Source: Xiphophorus maculatus
Taxonomy: Eukaryota; Chordata; Actinopteri; Cyprinodontiformes; Poeciliidae
Assembly: GCF_002775205.1 (NCBI RefSeq)
Contig: NC_036445.1
Span: 28,631,953 to 28,695,952, forward strand
DNA length: 64,000 nucleotides
Reading direction: 5' to 3'
Shown here: one piece after another, positions 1-12,253 of the stretch
How the letters are laid out: each line of letters opens with the position of its first letter
Position numbering within the stretch: position 1 is the first letter of the stretch
Position numbers and translations under genes: made by a program
Notes under the pieces: model-generated
What the model saw: the letters and a program-made list of their open reading frames with translations, nothing else
Told to the model about the DNA's origin: nothing
Databases searched by the model: none

Positions 1-12
1 TAGCACATGGCG

Positions 13-646
13 TAGAGCTGCGACAAATTATTTTAGCAATCAATTATTCAATAGATTAATCTGACGATCAATCGGACAAAACTATTGGCAGATTCTTCGT
101 TTAACCATTTCGGCGGTTTACATACAATAATGGAAAAACATTTTAAAATGCAAAGCACAAATAATTACAGTTGTCTTTTCGAAAAAAGAAAATAAACATC
201 TTATTGTTAACATAAGGAGGCATCTGCAGCCGAAGGTATTTCTAACATCAACGTGTGAAAAGCTCAGGCCTTTCTGCCTGACTTAGCATCAATACAGTGT
301 AGGATTAATCCGTTGATTAGTTTTTGGATTAATAATTGCATAGCAAAAGGTGCTTAATAGGACATTTACTTTTTAAAAAAATCTTAAACTAAGACTAAGC
401 CACTTGAGGAGTTGAGTTGAAAATATTTCTTTACATATCTCTGTTTATTCTTAGAAACAAAATGTATATATTTTGTAAAATGTTTCCTTAATTACTGCTG
501 TCATTGTGTTGTTCTTCCAGCAAATGGTCTTCTTTGAGTCTGTATACTTCAGTTAATGATAGATCAATTATTAAATTATCTTACGATTATTTCAATCATC
601 GATTCATCACGATTAATCTGATTACCAGTAATCGTTTCAGCCCTGC
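13..646 (+). repeat. Interspersed repeat family A, copy 1 (DNA-transposon-like)
   Basis: Roughly 630 bp that starts near GAGCTGCGACAAATTATTTT and ends near TAATCGTTTCAGCCCT. It shares long diverged blocks (for example a TTTTGGATTAATAATTG segment) with the copy at 6474-7007. It is related in opposite orientation to 60221-60819 and 61740-62138. The ends are inverted versions of each other around GATTAATC motifs, as in non-autonomous DNA transposons. No coding capacity. Confidence 0.6.
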
Positions 647-1658
647 AACTGCCCAATGGTATATTGTGCAGCTCTTCTAATTAGCATAAGCATATTTACT
701 TTATTTTTGTTTACTAATTAGATAGACCTAACGCAACAGTAACTTCAGAAAACAATCTTGAATGAATCTTGAATCTGGATTGTCCTTAAAGGAATTCATT
801 AGAAAACCTGATGGGTTTATTTTAAGACCATTGTTTTGTTGCAAAGCTCAGATTGGGCCACGATTGAGGTTTTGGACAAATGGCCTCACTTTTGAAAAAC
901 TAGAAACAAAATCCCTAAAAGCAAACAATAAATAATAACCTTTCTTCTACATACTTTATGGTGAGAATATCTTGAAGAAAATACTGAATTTGGTTCCGTT
1001 TTTCATCCGTAAAAAGTAAATGTTAATAACCGTTAATAGTGTCACCTGCGTTTGATATAGTAGGACAAAGGAATAATGCGAGGGGAGAGATATCAAAACG
1101 TCTGAGCCAACGTTTTGAACTGACAGCTGGTCAGCCGCCGGGCCGGCCAGCATGTCATGCTGCTCCGGCATGTCAGGCACTGTTGATGTATTTGTGGCTT
1201 TGTGAGTCCGACCGGCTATTTATCCAAAACAGCGTGAGGCCATGTAAGGAAAGAGACGACGACTCGCTGCTCCAACGGTCACCAAGGATACGTGACTCCA
1301 AGGGAGGAAGAACGTGGCCGCCTGGCAGCGCTGTGGTTCTGATATCTGTGTTTACAGTGTCACACGTTTCCCTCAGCTACAGTTTCCTGTTTGCGAATGA
1401 AATTGGTGAGGAAAAACGATTCTCAAAAACTCTCCTCAGGCTTTGAACTTTAAAGATTCAAGAGAAAACACATCCTGAACAGAAGAATCAGAACTATCTA
1501 CATAAATACCCACCATGTTTTCAGGATTAAAACCTACCATTAAGAGACAAATCTTCTGAAAAATGTTTAAAGATGTGCTTGAGAGAATACTGAAAGTAAA
1601 CATCTATTTAATTAATTTTTTTTACACTTGATATGTTCTCTGACCATTTTACTTCTGA

Positions 1659-1883
1659 CCACTTTACTTAAGATCAAAGGCCTCAGCTACATATTCTAAT
1701 GACAGCAAGGAAAATGACTACAGTCAACTGGATGAAGCCCAACTCACCAAATATAAAGCACTGGATATGAAAATTAAACATGTTAATACAATGGAACGAC
1801 TAAGTGCTAAACTAGAACTGAAAGCTGATAAAACCAGATTGAAATGTCAACTCAACGTTGTTATAAAGTATTGCTTAAAATAG
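1659..1883 (+). other. Unassigned open frame, possible fossil exon
   Basis: Stop-to-stop frame of 74 codons in AT-rich sequence, where chance frames are usually short. From 1671 it reads RSKASATYSNDSKEND, later DEAQLTKYKALDMKIKHV and MERLSAKLELKADK. It is charged and helical, like a coiled-coil protein. A weak acceptor-like TTTACTTAAG sits just before 1671. There is no good start codon and no clear donor. I do not recognise the protein. It could be a decayed retrocopy or a transposon fragment. Confidence 0.25.
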
Positions 1884-1964
1884 AAAATGAACAAAGCCTT
1901 TGCAATGTCCTCCACAAATGAAACTGGTGTATCTGGAACAGTTTGGATTGTTTTCGCCGCTGAC

Positions 1965-4900
1965 CTTCAGGATATCTGTGTAGCTGTGAACGCCGCAGAT
2001 GCTGCCATGGCCGTCGTCCGTCTCGTCCTCTTCTTCTGTGGCCTCGTAGCCTTCGTCCAGGCAGGCCTCCTTCTCGGCCTCGGCCGAGTTGGTCATGAGG
2101 TCGATGAGCTGCTCCAGCGGAGGACTGAGTTCCCTCTCCTCGTTTTCCTTCAGACCGAAGTCCAGAGCCTTGTAGATCATGATGCCCAGAGACTCAATGA
2201 CCTGCAGGGGAAGAACGCAGCAGCACCGCAGGAATGTGTCAGAAATATTCATCTCCCGGTTTTATTTACAGTGCGGAGATTTCATGTTTTCCCCGTGTTC
2301 GTTCCGGGTTCTCTGTCTCACAGTACAAAACCGTGACTCTTAGGTGCTGGGCGCACGTCTCACCCATAGGATGCATGTCTCAATCCTCAATCATTTTGGT
2401 CACTTTCTTGTCATTTATGTTTCAATCTTTCTATTATTATTACTTAGCAGGTTTTCCCATGTTCTGTTTAGCTTTGTTTTACAGGTCTTGCTGTTTTCAT
2501 TCCTTTGTATGAACATTTATTCTTCTGTTCTCTGTGCTTTTTAACGTTGCTCTCTTTGATTGGTGTTATTCTATTCCCCTTGATTTGTTACTCTTTTAAG
2601 TCATAGATTTGCCTCGTTTGGAGATGACAACCGTATATCTGTGAAAATATTTATTACAAAAATAATAATTTCAATATTTAAAAATTACATATTTTAATAT
2701 TAAAATGCAAACAATGACGCCTGTGCCCCAGCAGAAACAGAATAAACAAATATCTAGTGCATACTGTCAGATTTTATTTTATTGATCCATGTTGCACACA
2801 TCGCGTTGCATTTGTGTGAGAGAAGTGACATAGTTTGGTTTTAGGATAGAGATAAAGGCGTAGATAAGATTTTTAAAATAAGGTTAAAAGCAGCTGGAGG
2901 CTGTACGGCACAACGATCTTCCTGTGAGAAACATGAACCGAGAATGAAACGTCAAATATTTCTAATCATGTAAAAGTAAAAAGATAGGTTAAGTAAGAAT
3001 TAGTTCATTTTGATCTCCTCATGGTTATGCATATCCAAGGAATGTCTCCCCTTTGTTTCTTTGTTGTTGTTGTTGTTGTTTTGTCTTTTATTGTTTGTTT
3101 TGATTTTGTAATTGTAAATGGAAATGCTAACGATAAGGAATTTTGAAATTGATCACAGACTGGGACTGTGGCCATGTGGTGATATCAACCTTTTGTGTAA
3201 CCTTCTTAATATTTCAACAAATAATAAAAGAAAATAACCTGAAGTACCATTATAACTGATTTACATAGTTGTTGTTTTTCTCTGTCACAGATAATAAATG
3301 ATTGATTCAAAATGTAGGATAAACATAAGAACATAAAACATAGTAAAACACCAATACTATTACTCAGTTTGGAAGTACATTTGTAAGCTGGCTTTATTTT
3401 ACTAGTCTGTCCTGGTGGAACTGAAGAGTCATGGTGGATAAAGCAAGTACTGCCAGAGAAGACAAAGGACAAGAGTGAGAAATCACAGATGGGATTATTT
3501 TTGCAGCCCTAAGCGCTCAGAAATAACTGGGAAGAGAAGGGACAGCATATAAAGCACTAATGGAAGTAAGTCGCAGCGTGAGAAACAGTGTGCTGCAGTG
3601 ACAGAGTAAAACATTAAAGAGCTTTTATGTTGTGATTACGCCAGGAGGCAGTTTTTAATAAAGTGGTGAATAATGGCATGAAAACAAGCTGATTTATCGG
3701 TGAGGCTAAAGACAAAGGTGAGACATCAAGGGAAGGAAAGATCATAACAAGCACTGGTGTGAGCGTTTGGGTGGGTGTGCGTGTGTGTATGTGGACGGAA
3801 AGGTCACAGGCAAAGCGAGGGGGGAGGAGTCATGTGAGCTCTTTTTTCCCAATCACTACATCGCAGCTGGGTTTCCTCAGGGGGGAATCAACACAAAGAT
3901 GATAGCATGATAGACTTGGCAGCTTGTGCTGCCCTGCCCACAGCAGTGAATGGTGCTCAGTGATGGGCAACTAGATTTTCAGACTCCTGTCTCTTATCTG
4001 TTCTTTTCCTCAGCCGTTCCAAATCATCTTTGATGGCTCTGAGACTCAAGTTTGAAACAACTGCAAAAGGATGTAAGAGAAAATCCTCGTGACTGCAAAC
4101 ATTCAATCCAGACATTCTCCCCCGACTGGTTCCCAGGCTCGCAAGCGACCAGGCGGAATGATGGGATGGAAAGGAGGAAGGGGTGAAGGAAAAAAGAAAG
4201 ACAACAAGAATGAGAAGGGGGGGAATTGGGATGTTAACCAAAGGGGATTTGGCATGGCTGCAGATTAGCAGCAGCAGCAACGTCCATCATGTCAAGGAAG
4301 AACCCGATCAAACAGCTTGGGTTTAAGACGTCTTTCTATCACGGATGGTTTTTGATTTCAGGACTATTCCAAAACCCATCTTTACCCCAAAGTTCTTTAA
4401 AAAGACTATACAACAGATTACATTTTGTTCCGACTAAAACAACATGGAAAAGTTGCCACCATCTTGCTACTACGCTCTCCTAGTGTGTTTCTTATCACCC
4501 AGTAACGCGTGCTCGGTTCCCCAAACTGGTGGAAACGGGCGTCGGCTCTCAACAAAGAATCAAAGTTTGAAGGCAAACGGACCGAACAGGTTCAAGAAGG
4601 AGAGTTCTTCTGGTGGAAAGCACCTTCTGGATACGCAATCGGGAGTTCATGGTCTTCTACCCTTACAGCCAAGACATAAACTATCTCAGCTTCGACGAGC
4701 TGATTCAGTGTCAAAGAAATATTTCCAGGGGAACACCGACACAAAGTTTTGGATTTTTAATCATTCAGACTGAGACACAGGCACTTCTCTACTTAGCTGT
4801 TCACCCCCTAACTTTAGCTTTAGCTAACCGTAGATACTTGTAACAATAGAAACAAACGCCTGCAACAAGCATACTGACATCTCCACCTCGGACACATATG

Positions 4901-7900
4901 TAAATATTGTCACTACACTTTTAGTAACTGGTAGTTTTTGTATAGAAAGAAGCTGTTCTGCTTAGCTGTGCAATAAACCTATTAAAGTATTTGATCAAAT
5001 AAACACACAGTCACTAAGATTTGTTGAGGAAGTTTCTGGCACATTTCTGGCTCCATATTTGATTACATCTCTTGGTGGAACTAGTAGAACTTTCACTTGG
5101 ATTCCATAGTATTTAAACAGGTTTTTGGTCAGAACCATTATAGAACCTTAAAGTTACACTGCTTTATCTAATCCAAAACCAGGATTTTTTTTTATTATGA
5201 GGCTTTTCCATTGTCTAATTGTGTCCAAGTATCAACCATCTTCAAGACCAACATGAACAGGAAACTACGGTAAGACCAGCAGTGTCGTCATAATGAGATC
5301 AGCCGACACTGGATTTGAGCAAACAGACGGTGAAGCTTCAAAACCAACACCTTTGAGCTGGACTGGAATTTGCAGAAGTCAACACACGAGCCACATAGAA
5401 GAAAAGGTTTAGAAATTCCACACCAACTTTAAATCTGTATATTAAATTCTAGCTTTTTTCTTATTTATTTGAGATTTTTGCAGTATGCCCAAAGGAAGAA
5501 AAAAAAAACAATTAAGAAAGCCTGGACATAAATTTTTCACATGTTTTACATAAAAATATGAAAATGTATTGTTCTCTTATAACTATGATAATTGCATTAT
5601 ATTATTTAAATAATCAATAATTCATAGAACCCTGAGAGAAAAGTATGTCAGCGCAATAATCTTTGAATAATAACGCGTCATGCGCAAACATAAGTCATTT
5701 CCACTCAGGCAGAAACAAATGCTCCCTCATCTAATTCCTCCTGACTCCTGACTCTGCTGCCATGACCCACTGTCATATGAGTGAGTCACGTCTGCTCTGG
5801 GGTTTTTTAACACACCTACACAGTATGCTCTTAAATATTCTAAATAAATATCCTCCACTACTTCAGTTTGTCTTTTCACCTTCATTGTCCGGCCTGAAAA
5901 AGTATCCATACTCCCTAAACCGTTTCACGTCGTTTTCACCTTACAATCACAAAAGCCAATGCATTTGACCAAAACAAAACAAAAACATATGAGAAAAAAA
6001 CAAAAGCCTTTTGGTCAATATGCGGAACGCCGTGTAGAGGGTCACATGAAAACGTGACAGAGCGAAAATATATTGGATGTACTGTATATCAGGATGGTAT
6101 AGTCAAAGTCAAAAGTGAATTTGTGGCAAAACTTGCACATTTCTGTTCACAGATCCTCATTGTGAAATCATATTTTTTATTATTATTATTTACTTTATAT
6201 TCCTTGAAATGCAGATGAGTGTAATATGTGTTGGGATTAATCTGCAGATGTTCAAAACCAGCTGAAAATCTTGAACTAGTGGTAATTACAGCAAAAGATT
6301 GTTCCACAAAGTATTGGCATGAAGGGAAGCTGATTACAAATCAGAGCTATCTTTACTGTTTTACTTTTCTAATGGCTCATTTAATAAAATATTTTTTGTT
6401 TGCATTGTTTGTTCTACTTAAAAAATAAGTATAGTTTATTCATTTGTTTTATTATTATTGTTACAATACTATTTTTAGTAACTGATTAATCTATTGCTTA
6501 TTCTGGTGACTAATTGAATAATCAGATAAAAAAAACTGGCACCGATCGATTATTTTGACGATTAACTGATTAATCAGATGGAAACAAATAGCACATTCTG
6601 CAGATATATTAATATCAGAAATACATTAAAAGACGCAAACAAACAAATAATTTAATTCATTTATTAAACAAGAAAATAAACATTTTATTGTCTAAAATAT
6701 AACACAAATGCTTTAGTGTGTCGTCATTTGCAGCAAAAGATTCACCTGCAGCTAAAACAAACTTCTAACTTCACCATAACAGCTGATCAGAGTAGGGCGG
6801 ATCTGGTGATTATCTTTTGGATTAATAATTGGAGAGCAAAAGATGCTTAACAGGAGATCTTTTTTTAACACAACTTGAACCAGGTGAACCTTAAGTAGCC
6901 GTTGTTCTTTCAGCATGTTTTAGAGTCTGTAAACTGCAGCTAACAGTGAATCGATTACTAAATTAGTCGACGACTATTTTGATAAAATCCGATTAATCGT
7001 TTCAGTCCTCTTACAAATGCATGCCAAGCAGACACTTGTCTGCGAAGTGACAACAGTGTCGGCAACAACATCTCCCCTAAGAACCGCAAACAATAATTGT
7101 CACGTATTTCTGATTAAATGAAAAACCGATTAATAAAAATATGCAGATTCTTTTTTTCTTCATTAATAAACAGAGGCTCTGGTGATTACCAGACAAAGGG
7201 CCTTATGTTCCCCCACTGCATCCGTGAACCCGGCTCATATGTTACGGAGAAAAAACAACAACAACACATCATCTGACATGCAGCATCACTTTGCATGAGT
7301 TCCTGCTGTTTTAAGCCATGTGCAGATAATGTGTCGGCTCGGTCTAAACACGTCTTCCTGTTCATCCAGCTTTGGGTGGATTCCACGCTCTCTGCCAGCC
7401 AAATGCCTGCAGCGCCGTCAAGCATCCAGCAACTCCGCCGACTTGCCAGCGTAGTTTTCATCAGCCATTCTGCCGCGAAAGGGGGCATTGTGAGAACTGA
7501 TTTCTGGTGCAAAGCTGCTTAGTGGGGATTTTGTCTATGCGGTTTCACATTCCCTGCTTCTCCAGCGGGGTGGAAGCGTGTGCGCCCAAGTTATTTACCG
7601 GCTGCCCATCTGTTACGCAGCAGTTCTTTATCTAGATTCCGCCGGAAAGCTTCTGCACACTGTCCACGCGGAACCAGGAGGAGACGATAAAAGTTATGAA
7701 TTTGTCAAATTCTCTGTTGACTGGATAGAGATGCAGGCGATTTTAACGGGTTTTTGCCCGTGGTAATTCTGCTGCAGAGTGTTGACCCTGACCTTGACAT
7801 AACATTCTTACAATGTTCATTAAAAATTGACCGCCGCAAAGACCAATAAATAATTTCGGAAGCAACTAGCACAGACTTTACCAGCACATTGGAAGTAAGA

Positions 7901-10900
7901 CAGATTTATGACGCGTTTGAATTAGTTTACATTTTTTTTCCCCATTGCTCTTATTGAGCGGGAGGTCTTAGTGGGTTAGATTCCTGACCAGTTAATCACA
8001 AATACTAGCTGGGGCTCTAATTACGAGGAAGAAACGTCTGTGTCCCTTATCGTAATAACTTATGCCTTGTAAAAACAATATCAGCAGATAAGCTTGTGGT
8101 AAATAAAACCACCATGTGCTCTGTTAAAGGTTTATTCAATTTAAACACTCGGGTTGTTTTTTTCTATCACTTAGAGTTTGGCTTTTCCTGGTCAAGTTTT
8201 GGCTTAGATTTGACAACATTTGAAAGTTTAGATAATTTAAAAAAAAAAAAGTAACAAGCTTTATTTAAGTACACCATTCTTTCTACAGCAACTATAATGA
8301 TATACTGAGTGCAAAATAAAGCTCGGTTTTTCTCACTATTGATAGAGAAAGGGGAAAACTCAGAGTTTAATTGGAAGTAACAGACCAGGAAGGCAGAAGG
8401 TTGACTTCTTTTGGTTATTTTATTTAATGCTTTTGGAAACAAGTTTCAGTTTCCCAGAAATCTGCTGGTTTTAGAAAGCTTGATTAGAAAAGCCACCGTT
8501 TAAGATGAATTACATTTTGTCTAAGGGAAATGAATGAACTGTTATAAAATAGCATTAATTTGTCTTTACCAGGCATGTCAGTCAAGAAGGCATATTTTCC
8601 AGTCAGATACTCTAAACTCAATATCAGCACTTTTTTTTCTGGAGACTAGAGGACAAATTCATTAAAGTTTTATTTTAGTCTTTCAGTAGACATAAAAGTA
8701 TTTATTACATAGATGCAGTGCAAACGTTTCTCCTATTCCTAATTCCAGGCTAGTTACATCCTGTTGCGGATGTAACTAGCAAATGCTAAATAGCTCTGCA
8801 GTGTCAATATAATGGAAACGATGCCATTAGTGGTTAAGGCAGCCATTTAAAAAAAGATCAGCCACACGTGTATCATTTCAACATCCCATTGTTCTGTTTA
8901 CAGCCCATAGCAGATACTGCAAACCTTCAAAAACAAATACATTCGCATAATACTGACCACACTTCTGTAGGTACATGAGGGTGTAGGAACATATTTGCAG
9001 CAGGATAACAGTTACTCACCTCAGTTGTTGTTGAAGGGCTGTATTTACCTGCAGGCAAAACAAGAAAGCAGTGTAAGCTCAACCCCAAATACAAACTCAC
9101 AGCTAGAAAACCAACACTGGGTGGTCACTGAATTATTCATGAAAGCATATCTACAACAGCTTTAGGCAGATTTCATCGTGTTTGAAACAATTATTTGCTA
9201 GTTTCGCATGAATAAATGAACTGTTATAGAGCTAATGAGCACCAATAGCCAAAACAAGATAAGCTTCTTCTAACACATTTATATTAGCTTATATTGCTCG
9301 CTAGCTAGCAGTTGGCCCAGCCACTGAGCATATTGATTTGCAAGTCCATTGGTTTTCCTTTTCTTAACAAAAATGTCTCATAAAACAATAGCTGTGAACA
9401 TTTTTGAACTCCCAATCTGGAAATAAATAATAAGTCCAAGTCTTTACTTACACTGTGGTTCAAATGACTTTAAAGTTGGAACTAATACCAGAAAATGACA
9501 CCAAACCTAACATAACTATGCTCCAGGTCCGAGTTTGCAAATCACTGCTCAATGACTGGGCTGGACTAACTAGCTAGCAATGTATTTTGTTGCATGTTGT
9601 CATTTTAAAACATGGCAAAGTGTTTTCTAAGAGCGGCTCTTATGTATTAAAGATGTATAAAGAAAAATATCACAATTTTCCCGCATATATCAAAACTTAA
9701 TAGATGCTAGATGGCCATTTTCAATTTTGAGATTGGGGGTGAGGTCTGTCTTAACTCAAAGTTTCAGGACATTTCTCCAACTTATATTCCAACTTCTCAG
9801 TAAAGATGGAGTCCATTTTCAGATTGCATCCTTCAACCAAACATGCAGTGCAGATAAATAAAAATATTTCTTCTTCACGCTCCCTTTGTTTAAAAGTTTT
9901 TATAATGTAGCCCAGCAACCTGACAAAGTTAAAGTTCTCTTGCCAGAGTCCTAACAACATTTTCTGATCAAACTTTCACACAATTCCTTACTGAAATTTG
10001 TCAATTTTTCCTCAACATATTTGGAATCCGTGCTCACATTTAGATACAAAACACTTAATATAGTTGAGATTTACCATTATGTATGTACTCCAATTAATGA
10101 AACAGCACAATTCTCAGGTTGGTGACTTGGCGTCAGATTTCAAAGTCGAATAAAGTCGAATATTTCACTTTTTTTTCTCCCGTGACATGTGGACTCATTT
10201 GGATCAAACCCATTTCTAAATCCTTTCAACTTGTAAAACTGTATATAATACCCATCTTTTGTCATTTATATTCATTCTTAAACCTACACTACACAACATT
10301 TTGTTGTGGTAAAGATAGATTGGATAAAGAAATGAAAAAAACATTATGTCAATAAAGCAAGTTTTGAAAATTACAGGTTGTTTAAAACTGTTGCTCATTA
10401 TAATATGACAAAAAGAAAAAAAACACAACTCAAAAGTCACATTTGAATGGCTCATTTTGAAACACATTATTAGTGCAATTTGAAAAGGGAGTCAGGATTT
10501 TTATTGTCATACCATTTCACAATTGCTTGCATGTGGTAAAAAAATTGAACTCAGGTCCCAGATGTGTAAATAAAAAAAGGAAAGTTGCCTATAAATACTT
10601 CTACTTACTGGCAGTTCAACTAAAGAAACCGCAACATTTTTTTTAATGTTGCGCTCCTTATTAATCCTAGTGCATTTTTTTACGCTTCTCACTAAACTCC
10701 TTCAGTCAAACCTCCCTGCTTGGTTCGTGTCTTTGTGCAAACTAGACCTGCTTTATTTGTTCAAATTTCTTTCATTCTAATCATCTCATCAGTTTGAGCT
10801 GCATGTGATCCGTGATGACAAAACTCCTTCCAAGAACCTTTGTGGGATGAATGTTCCTCCTTCAAAAGAAAGACACTTTAGCAGCCTCTCCAGGCTACGT

Positions 10901-12217
10901 GTTTTACTTCATGACCAAACAAGCAGCTGACAGATGTTCCTCCGAACAAATAGCTCCTTTGTACGATAACAGACAGTAATGCATCACCACATTGTCAGTG
11001 ACATCATCAGGACATCAACTTGAATCAGCAGATTACAGGCCACACGGCTGTCAGTTGTAGAGCTACATATTTCTGTCTTTATAGTAAAGTTTTTAATATG
11101 TTTGCTAAATATTATCTGGATAGACGTAACATAAAGTGTATGTGAGGATAAAAACTATTTGGTCCCGTTCAGATTTCTTCAGTGTTTGTCACAGTAAAAA
11201 TGTTTCAGATCATCAGAAATTAATTATATGAGCAAGATTAAATACAAAAGGCCCAGTCAGTTTGAATCATGAAAAAACTGTTAACTAGCAAAAAATGATT
11301 GGCCACTCAGCAACAGAGAAGACCTCCAGAAAGAGCATTTCCTCTCCAAAACAGCAGGTGGCAGCGGTGATATATGGTTAGCAATATATTTAGAAATATA
11401 GGCCTATATTTGTTTGCTTCAAGGAAATATATATATATTTTTTTTTTTTATCTCTAGTGAATTATTTGGAAAATACAGACGTCGCGCTCCGAAGTGGTCC
11501 TGGTACCAATGTTTGGTTTTTCACATAGGGAAAGATTAGTTTTGATCGCTTTCGTCCTTTAATAAGTGAAATTGCACTTTAAAGCAAACAACAGTATATT
11601 TCCTCAAATTATTTCTATTTGATATTAAAAACAATTTAAAATCTAAAATATTTAAGTGGGACAAAAAAACAAAAAAACAAAAGTAAGATGAGAGTGGTAT
11701 AGGACAGGAAACACTTTTTCACACGACTATAGGGAATTTTGGTCGACGCTCATGTCTAAAATATGTCGTTTTGAATATAAACAAAGGTCAGCTTAGCAAA
11801 TAAGAGATTTTAAACTCCTAACAGCACTTTGTATTGATTTGTCTAATTATGTACACGACTGACTCTGATTAGCCAAGCTGCTGTGTAGAAGAACAGCACA
11901 GCACTACTGAAGACTGTCAATACGTGGCAATTAGAGCAACTACTTGAGCAAGAAACTGAGATTTCATTGATACACGTGAAATGGCAAAATTTACAGATTT
12001 TTATGTGACGTCATTCCTTTAATATTTAACTCTACTTATTAGGAGGAAGACTAGAATATCATGAGGGTGGCGTGGAATAACGTAGATACGGTGAGAGGGT
12101 GAGAGTCTAGAGATGAAAATGTAAATGCAAATTCTGAGGTTGAAAATAAAACTTAACATGAAGGTGTAATGTTGCTAACAACATGAAGTAGAGTAAGAGA
12201 TTCATCCATCCATCCAT

Positions 12218-12253
<36 letters not shown>

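Larger units (their letters stand above)
1..1964. other. spire1 intron, with repeat copy and an open-frame relic
   Basis: Intron following spire1 exon 3 on the minus strand. It holds a copy of the 'gattaatcg' repeat (about 13-646) and an unassigned plus-strand open frame at 1659-1883. The next spire1 exon, expected to start with an LCAAHLP-like stretch, was not found here and is presumably further left. Confidence 0.6.
2202..9019. other. spire1 intron 2
   Basis: Intron between the spire1 microexon and exon 3. Contents seen: a TTG trinucleotide run near 3061-3081; a candidate small secreted-protein frame at 4444-4773 with a poly(A) signal at 4972; repeat family A copy 2 (6474-7007); a less AT-rich stretch around 7170-7900 with no recognisable gene; and a perfect hairpin at 8749-8780. 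The rest is AT-rich without support for genes. Confidence 0.6.

Noticed and set aside
1039-1446. 135-codon plus-strand frame left of spire1 exon 3
   Set aside because: No splice context, signal or family likeness; compositionally ordinary.
1887-2336. 149-codon plus-strand frame
   Set aside because: Antisense shadow of spire1 exon 3.
7186-7766. Frames on both strands in a less AT-rich part of spire1 intron 2
   Set aside because: Several frames open at once because of composition; no recognisable protein or splice sites.
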